From NCBI GenBank assembly GCA_032433765.1, contig JAVIAB010000051.1, positions 47,914,486 to 47,978,485 of the forward strand: a stretch of DNA of 64,000 nt, in the 5' to 3' direction. The translations under genes and the position numbers were made by a program. The notes below the pieces were generated by a model. It made no database searches, was not told the DNA's origin, and worked only from the letters and a program-made list of their open reading frames with translations. This document shows, in pieces, positions 11,105 to 23,616 of this stretch (within the stretch, counting starts at the first letter, position 1; each line of letters starts with the position of its first letter). This DNA is from Megaustenia siamemsis (lineage: Eukaryota; Mollusca; Gastropoda; Stylommatophora; Ariophantidae).

Positions 11105-14100
11105 GAGGGAAAAGAATCAAGGCAGTTTAGAAGAATAGTTTGATAAGACTCAGTCATTTATAGCATCAATAAAGCCTGATGGTTGAAAGGAATCAAGGCA
11201 GTTTAGAAGAATAGTTTGATAAGACTCAGTCATCTATAGCATCAATAAAGCCTGATGGTTGAAAGGAATCAAGGCAGTTTAGAAGAATAGTTGATAAGAC
11301 TCAGTCACCTAGAGCATCAATAAAGACTGATGGTTGAAAGGAATCAAGGCAGTTTAGAAGAATAGTTTGATAAGACTCAGTCATCTATAGTATCAATAAA
11401 GCCTGATGGTTGAAAGGAATCAAGGCAGTTTAGAAGAATAGTTTGATAAGACTCAGTCATCTATAGTATCAATAAAGCCTGATGGTTGAAAGGAATCAAG
11501 GCAGTTTAGAAGAATAGTTTGATAAGACTCAGTCATCTATAGTATCAATAAAGCCTGATGGTTGAAAGGAATCAAGGCAGTTTAGAAGAATAGTTTGATA
11601 AGACTCAGTCATCTATAGTATCAATAAAGCCTGATGGTTGAAAGGAATCAAGGCAGTTTAGAAGAATAGTTTGATAAGACTCAGTCATCTATAGTATCAA
11701 TAAAGCCTGATGGTTGAAAGGAATCAAGGCAGTTTAGAAGAATAGTTTGATAAGACTCAGTCATCTATAGTATCAATAAAGCCTGATGGTTGAAAGGAAT
11801 CAAGGCAGTTTAGAAGAATAGTTTGATAAGACTCAGTCATCTATAGTATCAATAAAGCCTGATGGTTGAAAGGAATCAAGGCAGTTTAGAAGAATAGTTT
11901 GATAAGACTCAGTCATCTATAGTATCAATAAAGCCTGATGGTTGAAAGGAATCAAGGCAGTTTAGAAGAATAGTTTGATAAGACTCAGTCACCTAGAGCA
12001 TCAATAAAGCCTGATGGTTGAAAGGAATCAAGGCAGTTTAGAAGAATAGTTTGATAAGACTCAGTCATCTATAGTATCAATAAAGCCTGATGGTTGAAAG
12101 GAATCAAGGCAGTTTAGAAGAATAGTTTGATAAGACTCAGTCATCTATAGCATCAATAAAGCCTGATGGTTGAAAGGAATCAAGGCAGTTTAGAAGAATA
12201 GTTTGATAAGACTCAGTCATCTATAGTATCAATAAAGCCTGATGGTTGAAAGGAATCAAGGCAGTTTAGAAGAATAGTTTGATAAGACTCAGTCATCTAT
12301 AGCATCAATAAAGCCTGATGGTTGAAAGGAATCAAGGCAGTTTAGAAGAATAGTTTGATAAGACTCAGTCATCTATAGTATCAATAAAGCATGATGGTTG
12401 AAAGGAATCAAGGCAGTTTAGAAGAATAGTTTGATAAGACTCAGTCATCTATAGCATCAATAAAGCCTGATGGTTGAAAGGAATCAAGGCAGTTTAGAAG
12501 AATAGTTTGATAAGACTCAGTCATCTATAGTATCAATAAAGCCTGATGGTTGAAAGGAATCAAGGCAGTTTAGAAGAATAGTTTGATAAGACTCAGTCAT
12601 CTATAGTATCAATAAAGCCTGATGGTTGAAAGGAATCAAGGCAGTTTAGAAGAATAGTTTGATAAGACTCAGTCATCTATAGTATCAATAAAGCATGATG
12701 GTTGAAAGGAATCAAGGCAGTTTAGAAGAATAGTTTGATAAGACTCAGTCATCTATAGTAACAATAAAGCCTGATGGTTGAAAGGAATCAAGGTAGTTTA
12801 GAAGAATAGTTTGATAAGACTCAGTCATCTATAGTATCAATAAAGCATGATGGTTGAAAGGAATCAAGGCAGTTTAGAAGAATAGTTTGATAAGACTCAG
12901 TCATCTATAGTATCAATAAAGCCTGATGGTTGAAAGGAATCAAGGCAGTTTAGAAGAATAGTTTGATAAGACTCAGTCATCTATAGTATCAATAAAGCAT
13001 GATGGTTGAAAGGAATCAAGGCAGTTTAGAAGAATAGTTTGATAAGACTCAGTCATCTATAGTATCAATAAAGCCTGATGGTTGAAAGGAATCAAGGCAG
13101 TTTAGAAGAATAGTTTGATAAGACTCAGTCATCTATAGTATCAATAAAGCCTGATGGTTGAAAGGAATCAAGGCAGTTTAGAAGAATAGTTTGATAAGAC
13201 TCAGTCATTTATAGCATCAATAAAGCCTGATGGTTGAAAGGAATCAAGGCAGTTTAGAAGAATAGTTTGATAAGACTCAGTCATTTATAGTATCAATAAA
13301 GACTGATGGTTGAAAGGAATCAAGACAGTTTAGAAGAATAGTTTGATAAGACTCAGTCATCTATAGTATCAATAAAGCCTGATGGTTGAAAGGAATCAAG
13401 GCAGTTTAGAAGAATAGTTTGATAAGACTCAGTCATCTATAGTATCAATAAAGCCTGATGGTTGAAAGGAATCAAGGCAGTTTTGAAGAATAGTTTGATA
13501 AGACTCAGTCACCTAGAGCATCAATAAAGCCTGATGGTTGAAAGGAATCAAGGCAGTTTAGAAGAATAGTTTGATAAGACTCAGTCATCTATAGTATCAA
13601 TAAAGCCTGATGGTTGAAAGGAATCAAGGCAGTTTAGAAGAATAGTTTGATAAGACTCAGTCATCTATAGCATCAATAAAGCCTGATGGTTGAAAGGAAT
13701 CAAGGCAGTTTAGAAGAATAGTTTGATAAGACTCAGTCATCTATAGTATCAATAAAGCCTGATGGTTGAAAGGAATCAAGGCAGTTTAGAAGAATCGTTT
13801 GATAAGACTCAGTCATCTATAGCATCAATAAAGCCTGATGGTTGAAAGGAATCAAGGCAGTTTAGAAGAATAGTTTGATAAGACTCAGTCATCTATAGTA
13901 TCAATAAAGCATGATGGTTGAAAGGAATCAAGGCAGTTTAGAAGAATAGTTTGATAAGACTCAGTCATCTATAGCATCAATAAAGCCTGATGGTTGAAAG
14001 GAATCAAGGCAGTTTAGAAGAATAGTTTGATAAGACTCAGTCATCTATAGTATCAATAAAGCCTGATGGTTGAAAGGAATCAAGGCAGTTTAGAAGAATA

Positions 14101-15753
14101 GTTTGATAAGACTCAGTCATCTATAGTATCAATAAAGCCTGATGGTTGAAAGGAATCAAGGCAGTTTAGAAGAATAGTTTGATAAGACTCAGTCATCTAT
14201 AGTATCAATAAAGCATGATGGTTGAAAGGAATCAAGGCAGTTTAGAAGAATAGTTTGATAAGACTCAGTCATCTATAGTAACAATAAAGCCTGATGGTTG
14301 AAAGGAATCAAGGCAGTTTAGAAGAATAGTTTGATAAGACTCAGTCATCTATAGTATCAATAAAGCATGATGGTTGAAAGGAATCAAGGCAGTTTAGAAG
14401 AATAGTTTGATAAGACTCAGTCATCTATAGTATCAATAAAGCCTGATGGTTGAAAGGAATCAAGGCAGTTTAGAAGAATAGTTTGATAAGACTCAGTCAT
14501 CTATAGTATCAATAAAGCCTGATGGTTGAAAGGAATCAAGGCAGTTTAGAAGAATAGTTTGATAAGACTCAGTCATCTATAGTATCAATAAAGCCTGATG
14601 GTTGAAAGGAATCAAGGCAGTTTAGAAGAATAGTTTGATAAGACTCAGTCATCTATAGTATCAATAAAGCCTGATGGTTGAAAGGAATCAAGGCAGTTTA
14701 GAAGAATAGTTTGATAAGACTCAGTCATTTATAGCATCAATAAAGCCTGATGGTTGAAAGGAATCAAGGCAGTTTAGAAGAATAGTTTGATAAGACTCAG
14801 TCATTTATAGTATCAATAAAGACTGATGGTTGAAAGGAATCAAGACAGTTTAGAAGAATAGTTTGATAAGACTCAGTCATCTATAGTATCAATAAAGCCT
14901 GATGGTTGAAAGGAATCAAGGCAGTTTAGAAGAATAGTTTGATAAAACTCAGTCATCTATAGTATCAATAAAGCCTGATGGTTGAAAGGAATCAAGGCAG
15001 TTTAGAAGAATAGTTTGATAAGACTCAGTCATTTATAGTATCAATAAAGACTGATGGTTGAAAGGAATCAAGGCAGTTTAGAAGAATAGTTTGATAAGAC
15101 TCAGTCATCTATAGTATCAATAAAGCCTGATGGTTGAAAGGAATCAAGGCAGTTTAGAAGAATAGTTTGATAAGACTCAGTCACCTAGAGCATCAATAAA
15201 GCCTGATGGTTGAAAGGAATCAAGACAGTTTAGAAGAATAGTTTGATAAGACTCAGTCATCTATAGCATCAATAAAGCCTGATGGTTGAAAGGAATCATG
15301 GCAGTTTAGAAGAATAGTTTGATAAGTCTCAGTCATCTATAGTATCAATAAAGCATGATGGTTGAAAGGAATCAAGGCAGTTTAGAAGAATAGTTTGATA
15401 AGACTCAGTCATCTATAGCATCAATAAAGCCTGATGGTTGAAAGGAATCAAGGCAGTTTAGAAGAATAGTTTGATAAGACTCAGTCATCTATAGTATCAA
15501 TAAAGCCTGATGGTTGAAAGGAATCAAGGCAGTTTAGAAGAATAGTTTGATAAGACTCAGTCATCTATAGTATCAATAAAGCCTGATGGTTGAAAGGAAT
15601 CAAGGCAGTTTAGAAGAATAGTTTGATAAGACTCAGTCATCTATAGCATCAATAAAGCCTGATGGTTGAAAGGAATCAAGGCAGTTTAGAAGAATAGTTT
15701 GATAAGACTCAGTCATCTATAGCATCAATAAAGCATGATGGTTGAATGGAATC
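11105..15753. repeat. 76-bp satellite array, about 61 copies, with a 20-unit higher-order repeat
   Basis: The unit includes 'ggaatcaaggcagtttagaa', 'gataagactcagtc' and 'aaagcctgatggttg', repeating every 76 bases. Identity between units is very high. Marker variants recur 1,520 bp apart: 'acctagagca' at 11,991 and 13,511; 'gtaacaataaagcc' at about 12,759 and 14,279; 'catttatagcatc' at about 13,206 and 14,726. 1,520 is exactly 20 units, so a 20-unit block was duplicated recently. All frames are closed. It is the longest array in the window. Confidence 0.98.
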
Positions 15754-16289
15754 ACCCAAGGAATGTGTCGGTTTCACCATTGCGATGGCTGTGGGTAAAA
15801 TGACGTCCACCGTCTTTAACTCGCATAGATGAAGACGTCATAAGCTTTGGGTGATTTTGAGAAAAAAAACTCTCATTCCGCATGCCTTAGTAATTCTATA
15901 GTTTGCTGTGGGCAGGAAATCTTCAACTGAATCTTCAACCGAGGTCGTGCACAGTGATGAAGTCTTAATGTGGGGTCAGGAAGTAGGCAGAAGTACTAAT
16001 GCTGTGTGTAAACACCGCCATCTGTAGAAGTAAGCTTGATGGCTGAAAATGAAACATCGGAAAATCACCAAGCGTGAGCGTGACATTTTGAGCTTTGCGA
16101 ACATGGGGGTTGGGGGGGGGGTGTTGAGGGTAGCCTGACGTCAGCCGGCTATATCACCTGTAGCTGAGACCGTCATGCTAGTAGGGGCGTTTTGAAGTTT
16201 CCCTTTCAGCACTCACACTTCTATAGATAACGATAGTGGTACTATACACAGCATCAAATATTTACATACTCCTGTGATCATACATACAT
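15754..16289. other. No gene seen; G-run at about 16,105-16,121
   Basis: Unique-looking sequence next to the satellite, with a run of G interrupted by one T. No coding motif was recognised. Confidence 0.45.
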
Positions 16290-16400
16290 GATACTTCTGT
16301 GGCTCAACGGTTTAATGTTCTAACTACTGACCTGAAGGTTCCGGAGTTCAACTCCCTGATTTTGCCAAATTTTCCCATTGGCCGAAATGAATTTGAGATT
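16290..16400 (+). mobile_element. tRNA-derived SINE head, third type
   Basis: 'tgtggctcaacggtttaatg' looks like an A box, and 'ggagttcaactccc' 38 bases later looks like a B box. No intact tRNA fold or acceptor stem is evident, so a SINE head is likelier than a tRNA gene. Only one copy is seen here. Confidence 0.5.
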
Positions 16401-16466
16401 TATTAAATCGCCGAAAAAGGGGTGTCAGAAATATATTTAGGAGAAGGTATGGCGGCCTATCAACGT

Positions 16467-16723
16467 AAAAAAAAAGTAAAGTACCCCAGTCACGCCAAGT
16501 GGCGTATAGGGAATATGGTGTTAGTGACCATACATATAACAGATCTTCGGAACATGAGTTTTGGGGTAATGTGGTCGGTATTACGCCCGTGCCGCTTTAC
16601 TTTCCCAGAAAAAAATCCGGTACCCATTAAAGGCTGGATGAACCCGGAAGCCGTCGGTTGGGATTCAACCCTACCTCTTGTCTTTGTAGTCCAGTTCACT
16701 AACCATTGAGCTATCGCGGCTCC
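16467..16723 (-). mobile_element. SINE-A copy 2, near full length
   Basis: Reverse complement of the SINE-A consensus. It runs from a 3' A-rich end (plus-strand aaaaaaaaagtaaagt) through 'cacgccaagtggcg' and 'acgcccgtgcc' to 'ctatcgcggctcc'. The words 'ctatcaacg' at 16,457 and 'ctatcaacga' at 16,730 may be a target duplication, though six bases separate the second from the SINE head. Confidence 0.9.
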
Positions 16724-16739
16724 CGTGGTCTATCAACGA

Positions 16740-17729
16740 TATCCACATAAATTGTGCCGTTGGCCGTTGAATAATATGGACACTGGCATGGACGGATTCC
16801 TTTTTACATACACACGTTGAAGAGCGTGTAGTTCGAAGCAATGGACCTGCCGATTTCCTATTAAATGCGAGTTTTGTTATCCATATGGTACAGTAAACAT
16901 GTCTTTATTAAAAATCTATCGGAGATAAAATAAAACCCCTGACCTGTGCAAGGAGTGGAGTGGAAACTGATCTGGGGCATGTGGCCTGCACAACCACCAC
17001 CCCCCCCCCTTTTCCCCCAACCTTTCCGCATAAAACCTCCTCATAACCAAGAAAATGAAATAATTCCCTTAAATAATGATTTTTTATAAATACATTTCTT
17101 CACTAAAATTGTCATTGCAACATTTATAACCCCAATAGCGTCTAAAACGAGAAGAGTTCATTAATATTTACGTGAATAACAACAATAGCAAAAGCACAGA
17201 AACGAGGCAAGCTAAACGTAAACCACTTTTGATCAATTATAACGTTATATGTACTCATCTAAACCTTTACTCCTACGTCAAACGAGCCACAAAAGCTCGA
17301 AAGGAAAGCAAATATTTCTAGCCTCTGGTGATGCATGTTACGATGACGCAGACCAGCTGTGCAGTTAGAAAGGGGCGCGTATTTTCTGCAACAAATCAAT
17401 GATGGCGGAATTTTTTAGATTGTTAACACCCGGTACATAAATAAAAGCTACAATAGGCCTTCGCTCTTGAGTGTTGTGATCAATCAACGACCCAGCCAGC
17501 TTTGTGTCCTGCTGTTATTAAATATACACAATTTGTCACAGGCGCAAGGTCACTCCATCGAACTCATTTCCACAATATTTTGTGATTAAGATTAACGATT
17601 TTTGTGTGTTTTGTTTCACTTTCTCACAAGTAATCTTAGGAAGAATACACGAAGGTACTTGTTTCATGAGCACTTAATCTTCCTGGGTGCTTGGATTAAT
17701 GTTTATGAGAAATGACCCACAAGAACACT
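16740..17729. other. No gene seen; C-run at about 16,996-17,008
   Basis: No coding motif, repeat or transposon match was recognised apart from the C-rich tract. Confidence 0.45.
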
Positions 17730-18418
17730 TGAATATACTTACCAGCAAATGCACTCAAAACAACATGAAAATCAACACCAACATGACAGAAGTCGTAAAC
17801 ATTGCTGAAGAAAATATCAGCATAAGAATAGAAGGCAAACAATAAAAATAAGTGAAGGAATCTAAAAACCTAGGAAGAAATGACAAAGGATAATTCACAA
17901 GCGGCATAAATATGCTCAAGATGAACAAAGCTTGTCAAACCATTGAACATATGTCACCACTGCTGTTCAACAAGGAAATAACACTAAAGGAAAAACGGAC
18001 ACTTTAAAACACAGTTTTCATTTCAAAGTTGTGCTACCAGTGCCAGACCCTAGATCCAATAACAATAGGAAAAATAATTACTATTGTAATGAAATGTGTT
18101 AGACGTATGACAGTTAACAGCATAACAGATAAGATCAGAGCTGAAGAACTCATAAAAAAGTTGGGAATAATTCCTAGCATTGAATACAGAAAGAAGCGAT
18201 ACACAAAATAGTTCGACCGCGTCAAAGACTGATCAAAACACAACAAGGAGACTTCACTAAACACTGCGAGAACACCAGACCCAAGGCCCAACCACGAGAC
18301 AAGATTAATTGAATTAGTGTTAGAAATACTAGGAAATGTAACAACAGGAGAGCAAAAGACAGTAAAATATATCTTCCCTCGATGCTGAAAGGTAAACGGA
18401 GGAAGAAAAGAAGAGGGA
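17730..18418 (+). mobile_element. RTE-like LINE fragment (type 3), reverse transcriptase end to 3' tail
   Basis: Plus-strand match to the better copy at 60,268-61,003 (minus). Shared pieces include 'aacatgacagaagtcgtaaa', 'cttgtcaaaccattgaaca', 'caaggaaataac' and the end 'cctcgatgctgaaagg'. The encoded region lies downstream of the reverse transcriptase active site. Many stops and indels are present, so it is an old dead copy. Confidence 0.75.
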
Positions 18419-19949
18419 GAATGTTTATAAGTAATTAATATTCGTAAGTATATAATGTTTCATTGCTAAGTATAAAGATTGTTCTAAGTAAAATGCTAGG
18501 TTGTTCAAGTTTGCTAAATGATGTGCATCGGATATGGTGTATGGGCAGGTTAGACGACAAGTCTTCTGTAGGCGACATCTTCTATGGTCAACATATTGTG
18601 AACTTTCAGGTTCAAATGCAGAGGGAGATCGACACCCGGGAATCACGAGTCAGCCACCCGTACCTCCCCTGGGCGTGCCCCCTCCCCCTACAGGAATGTC
18701 GGAAAAAGCTAAAGTGCCGAGATGATTGCTTGAGGGACTACGCTTGATGGTCAACCTTCTGCTGCGAAGCTCTGTACAAAGACTCTCTTGTCAATCATTA
18801 TTTCTTATACTTTCATTTAAGGCATGGAGGAACCCCAAACACTTAAGAAAGAGCGAGTGGTTGAGAAGAATGGACTTTAAAAGTGTGCAACATTTAAGTA
18901 GCATACAGGCATTGCCAGCAGTGAAAGCATGACAAGTTGGTTACTATTACTTGAGTCAAGTGTTGCCTCCCCCTAACCTGCAATTAAAAAAAAACAATCT
19001 TTCATTACAATTTGTCTATTTTTCTTCTTCGTATTATTATTCTTTTTCTATTATTTAAATATGTTTCTTCTTTGAACGTTTTACCTACCTATAAGATGGT
19101 GGCGTTCCGTGCAATAGTCTATAAGGTCCCTTTACGCTACGCCAAGTATGGTTGTGTAGAACTCACTTTGATATATTGACATATCTCATTGCTAAGTTGA
19201 GCGAGTACTACAACCTACAGCATCTTGAAACAACGGATGTACCACAAAAAGTACTGATAGCCGTGTACAGGTGGCTGTTCGTGCTCTGAACTGTTTGGAG
19301 TCATTTTTTCAGTTAAAAGTAATGAACAGTGACTTATTCCGTCACATACCCTAAAAATATACACATTTTTATGAATTAAATAGCAATGCACATAATGTAA
19401 TGTTAAGATAACATAGATAAATGTTATAAAGAAAATATTAAAACAATGGAACAATAAATAAAGTATTAAATGTTATATAATTAAATGAAAATTGCACTTA
19501 CTGTAACTTAGGAGGGAGTGATGATGTCCCGTGTGTTTGGTGGAGAGGAAGACACAAATTACTATTTTGAATGGGGTGTTCCCTTCCATTAAAAACAATT
19601 GTGCTTGTTGTGTTTGTTGTTTTTCCAGCCCCATGATTATATTTCTCGCTAAGTCTCAAGGGACTGAATCATGCTTGACTATAACGCTTTTTTTTTCCTT
19701 TACACCGACAACAGTGTGTGCAGGTGCCCTCGTCCACATAGACTGATATTCCTCGACTTCAGATGCAATCTCATTTTATATCTTCAAGAGTTTGTCACCA
19801 TTTTGGGTAGATTTTGTCATATAAATTTTTCCCCGGGCTGCAGTCATTTTTTTGGCCCATTTTTTTTAGATTTCTTACAGTTAACGGTTCTTTAACGTTC
19901 GTAGAATGCACACGAGGCCTTCTGTTTTGTTCTTTTTGCATTTATCAGA
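18419..19949. other. Unassigned; GC-richer patch at 18,600-18,770
   Basis: Two short plus-strand open frames (about 18,463-18,747 and 18,726-18,932) cover a patch with 'cccctgggcgtgccccctcc', richer in GC than its surroundings. I recognise no domain. It may be an old non-coding element or part of an unknown exon. The rest shows nothing. Confidence 0.35.
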
Positions 19950-20166
19950 GAGAACTAGACATCGAATCTCACTATCCAGAGAGAGCTAGACATCGGATCT
20001 CATTACCCAATGAAAACTACACATCGAATCTCACTACCCAGAGAGAGCTAGACATCGGATCTCATTACCCAATGAAAACTACACATCGAATCTCACTACC
20101 CAGAGAGAGCTAGACATCGGATCTCATTACCCAATGAGAACTGCACATCGAATCTCACTACCCAGA
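19950..20166. repeat. 62-bp (2 x 31) tandem repeat, about 3.5 copies
   Basis: 'gagctagacatcggatctc' alternates with 'aactacacatcgaatctc'. Both halves share 'acatcg.atctca.tacc', so the unit is a dimer of a 31-bp monomer. Confidence 0.9.
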
Positions 20167-20167
20167 T

Positions 20168-20312
20168 ACTAGGGGATGATAAAGCCATGAAAAAACCAAG
20201 GGTTTGAAGAGGAGAATTCCCACCACCTCTAGCGGAATTCGAACTCGGAATCTTCCTATCTATATGCTGACGTCTTATCTCGAGACTCTAAACCACACAA
20301 CCCCAAATTGCA
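20168..20312 (-). mobile_element. tRNA-derived SINE, diverged, near SINE-B in type
   Basis: On the minus strand 'ggggttgtgtggtttagag' is followed by a B box 'gagttcgaattcc'. The head resembles SINE-B (ggggactggttggtctcgag), but the body after the B box differs. Likely an old or separate SINE. Confidence 0.55.
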
Positions 20313-21339
20313 TTTGAAATCATTCACTCACCCTCACAAACATTTGCCTCTAAGCACGACATGTTGAGGGTTTTTCATCACTTTCCCTCTTCTTTTTGAA
20401 GTGGTACCTTTTCATGCTGCACGATACGTTCCTCTTTCGCCTCAATCGTCAATATCACGATCTTCTTGTTAGTAGTCGTTGATTCAACTGTCCTCATGAT
20501 TGCTACAGTTAATAGAAAATGGTTATATACACCCCAACACACACAAAATAAGAGGGTGAAACAAAAAGATAAAACAACCACCGTAAGCACACAAGCATAA
20601 CGCAAGAGAAGACCTGGGCAAAAACAAAATCATCGAATAAATTTACAGATTATATTATTTGCGTATAAACGTTGAAGCATAATTCGAACTCTGGATCAAA
20701 ATTCTTTAAATTTATTGTTCAAACTCTGGAACGTCCGAAATTAGAGTCGTTAGGAGTGCGAAGCTTCTCTGTCTCATGATTCATGAAAATAAATTAGCGT
20801 TTACTCAAAATAAACTACTCTGAACCAAGTGAACCATCAAAAATGATCAATTACTTCAGTCAAAACGACAGTGAATAATTCCTCTTATTTTTTTGGGTAG
20901 AAGCAAGTAGTTCAAAACGACAAGAAAACAAGTGTATTTTTTGGGGGCTTACGTTTATTTGCTGCTGAGATTGATCAGTCGCAAACCAAAGGGGCCAAGA
21001 TGAGAGGTCAATTTCTGGGGATTCTGTCCGTGCAATATAACGTTATTGTTTGGTGATTGATCTGGACAAAATCACGAGTCCGTTGAAGATATGATGATTG
21101 TGTCCGGGATTATACAGCTGCTGGGAAGCTACAACGGAAGGCACTTAGTGTGGGACATGCTGGTTTTGTTTCGTTCCCTCTTCTTTTAGTTTTTAGTTTC
21201 TTTTTTCTTTTTTTGGTGCGGGGAGGTAAAAGATAGTCTGGCGTCTGTTTGTCTTAAGAGAAGTGAAGTTATAAATGAACGTTGATGTACTTGCAACGGG
21301 AGGTATACATCTCATAATTCTGAAGTTTGAAAAGGAAAG
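20313..21339. other. No gene seen
   Basis: No coding motif or transposon match was recognised. Confidence 0.45.
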
Positions 21340-22040
21340 AATGTTTTCTTCGTCTTTTTTCCTCATTTATCTTTCAGTGTGTGTGTGTGGTGGTGGGGAG
21401 GGTTATAGTTTGCAGTTTATTGTTTTTCTGTTGGCCTCTACTGCTGTTAGGTTCACTATTGTTTCTAACATTTCATCAGTCCATCTTTTTCGTGGCTAAC
21501 CCTTTGATTCTCGCATCGTTCGTTAAAAGCCTGCTATGTTGTATTTTTTTTTTTTTGCTTTCGTTAGCTTTCACTTCAAGTAAAGTCTCTAGAGACTAGG
21601 AACTGCATTTTACGTGTTAATCCGTTATTCCCTGGCAGCCTGTGCACCGGGCCCCTCGCCTTACAGGCAGATAACTCCTTCTTCGGAGGTACTCATATTT
21701 TTTTCCATTGATGAGTAATTGACATTTCAAGCCTCGTCTCGCTTGAGACCAGGGGTGGTTGCAGCAGAGAGAATAACATAAAAATCCCGACTGGTCCAGC
21801 CTGAGATTTGAACTCATAACCTCTCTGTCTCAAGACCGGTGTCTTGCCTTGAGAACAACCAGTCCCCCCTGTGTTGTATTTTAATCTTTCTTTATCACGT
21901 GGCCAAACCATGTATCTGTTGTTTCATTATGTATTCAGTGGCAGGAATTATTCTTAGCTTTTCTCAGCTTTTCATTTCTAATCTTATCTCTCTCTGACTG
22001 TTTCCGGCCATTCGTCTAACACATTTTATTTCGGTAGTAG
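21340..22040 (-). mobile_element. RTE-like LINE fragment (type 3), interrupted by SINE-B
   Basis: Minus-strand match to 60,268-60,660, in order: the 3' end near 'tttatctttcag', then 'gcctctactgctgtt', 'catctttttcgtgg', 'cacgtggccaaacca', 'ggcaggaattattcttag' and 'cattcgtctaacac'. The SINE at 21,548-21,871 breaks it. Its upstream end runs straight into the 56-bp minisatellite. Confidence 0.85.
21548..21871 (-). mobile_element. SINE-B copy 2 (324 bp) inserted in a LINE
   Basis: Same order of blocks as the 9.1-kb copy: plus-strand T-rich end, 'ctagagactaggaactg', 'ttcggaggtactcatatttt', 'gatttgaactcataacctc' and 'aacaaccagtcccc'. Direct repeats 'tgttgtatttt' at 21,537-21,547 and 21,872-21,882 are the target duplication, and the host LINE continues on both sides. 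Confidence 0.93.
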
Positions 22041-23056
22041 TAATTGTATTAATGTTCTTGAGTCTATCGCCCATGTCAGGCACTGAAGAGAAATAATAAT
22101 TGTATTAATGTTCTTGAGTCTATCGCCCATGTCAGGCACTGAAGAGAAATAATAATTGTATTAATGTTCTTCAGTCTATCGCCCATGTCAGGCACTGAAG
22201 AGAAATAATAATTGTATTAATGTTCTTGAGTCTATCTCCCATGTCAGGCACTGAAGAGAAATAATAATTGTATTAATGTTCTTGAGTCTATCTCCCATGT
22301 CAGGCACTGAAGAGAAATAATAATTGTATTAATGTTCTTGAGTCTATCGCCCATGCCAGGCACTGAAGAGAAATAATAATTGTATTAATGTTCTTGAGTC
22401 TATCTCCCATGTCATGCACTGAGGAGAAATAATAATTGTATTAATGTTCTTGAGTCTATCTCCCATGTCAGGCACTGAAGAGAAATAATAATTGTATTAA
22501 TGTTCTTGAGTCTATCTCCCATGTCAGGCACTGAAGATAAATAATAATTGTATTAATGTTCTTGAGTCTATCGCCCATGTCAGGCACTGAGAGAAATAAT
22601 AATTGTATTAATGTTCTTGAGTCTATCTCCCATGTCAGGCACTGAAGAGAAATAATAATTGTATTAATGTTCTTGAGTCTATCTCCCATGTCAGGCACTG
22701 AAGAGAAATAATAATTGTATTAATGTTCTTGAGTCTATCTCCCATGTCAGGCACTGAAGAGAAATAATAATTGTATAACTGTTCTTGAGTCTATCTCCCA
22801 TGTCAGGCACTGAAGAGAAATAATAATTGTATTAATGTTCTTGAGTCTATCTCCCATGTCAGGCACTGAAGAGAAATAATAATTGTATTAATGTTCTTGA
22901 GTCTATCGCCCTTGTCAGGCATTGAAGAGAAATAATAATTGTATTAATGTTCTTGAGTCTATCGCCCTTGTCAGGCATTGAAGAGAAATAATAATTGTAT
23001 TAATGTTCTTGAGTCTATCGCCCATGTCAGGCACTGAAGAGAAATAATAATTGTAT
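22040..23056. repeat. 56-bp minisatellite, about 18 copies, derived from LINE sequence
   Basis: The unit includes 'aattgtattaatgttcttga', 'gtctatc(g/t)cccatgtc' and 'aggcactgaagagaaata'. The first unit continues directly from the minus-strand LINE at 21,340-22,040. It lines up with 60,635-60,690 of the intact copy (ttattgttcttgcatctagg, ctggcattgg). The array therefore grew from an internal LINE segment. Confidence 0.95.
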
Positions 23057-23362
23057 AAAAAATGGTTTTTGTCGTCTTAACAAAAACGGTCGGTAGCAAG
23101 CAATCATGATTTGTCAGTAATTTGATAATACATTAACATTGGATGCTATTTTACTGATCAGTTTCTTTCTGACTGAATCTTCCAATGCTGAGTGAACAGA
23201 CAAGCGAGAAAATAAGACAAATCTATGGCCTGTATCTAAAACTATGACCAAAAATGCGCAAAGTAAAATAGTTTGAATGAGAAGTGACAACATTCATTTT
23301 AAACTGTCACATAGAAACAGATATATAATATGTATTTTTTAAAAAGCATGTACAACTACATT
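23057..23362. other. No gene seen
   Basis: Unique-looking AT-rich sequence. Confidence 0.45.
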
Positions 23363-23616
23363 GATAGCTCAGTGGTTAGTGAACTGGACTACAAAGGACA
23401 AGGGGTAGGGTTCGATCCCAACCGACGGCTTCCGGGTTCACTCAGCCTTAAAATGGGTACCGGATTTTTTTCTGGAAAAGTAAAGCAGCACGGGCGTAAT
23501 ACCGACCACATTACCCCAAAAATCATGTGCTGAAGGTCTGTAAAATATAGGGTCACTAACGCCATATTTCCCTATACGCCACTTGGCGTGACGGGGGCAC
23601 TTTACTTTTTTTTATA
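23363..23616 (+). mobile_element. SINE-A copy 3, lacking the first eight bases
   Basis: Starts at 'gatagctcagtggttag' without the usual ggagccgc. The rest is complete to 'tgacgggggcactttac' and a T-rich end. Target duplication: 'tacaactacatt' at 23,351 and 'tacaatacatt' at 23,617, which differ by one base. Confidence 0.92.

Noticed and set aside
11105..15753. Hammerhead ribozyme in the 76-bp satellite (cctgatgg ... gaaa)
   Set aside because: CTGATGG is followed after only two bases by GAAA, leaving no room for stem II, and the GTC site is not placed correctly.
16290..16370. Functional tRNA gene
   Set aside because: A and B boxes are present but no paired acceptor stem or anticodon arm; SINE head is likelier. 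The same applies to the SINE-A and SINE-B heads.
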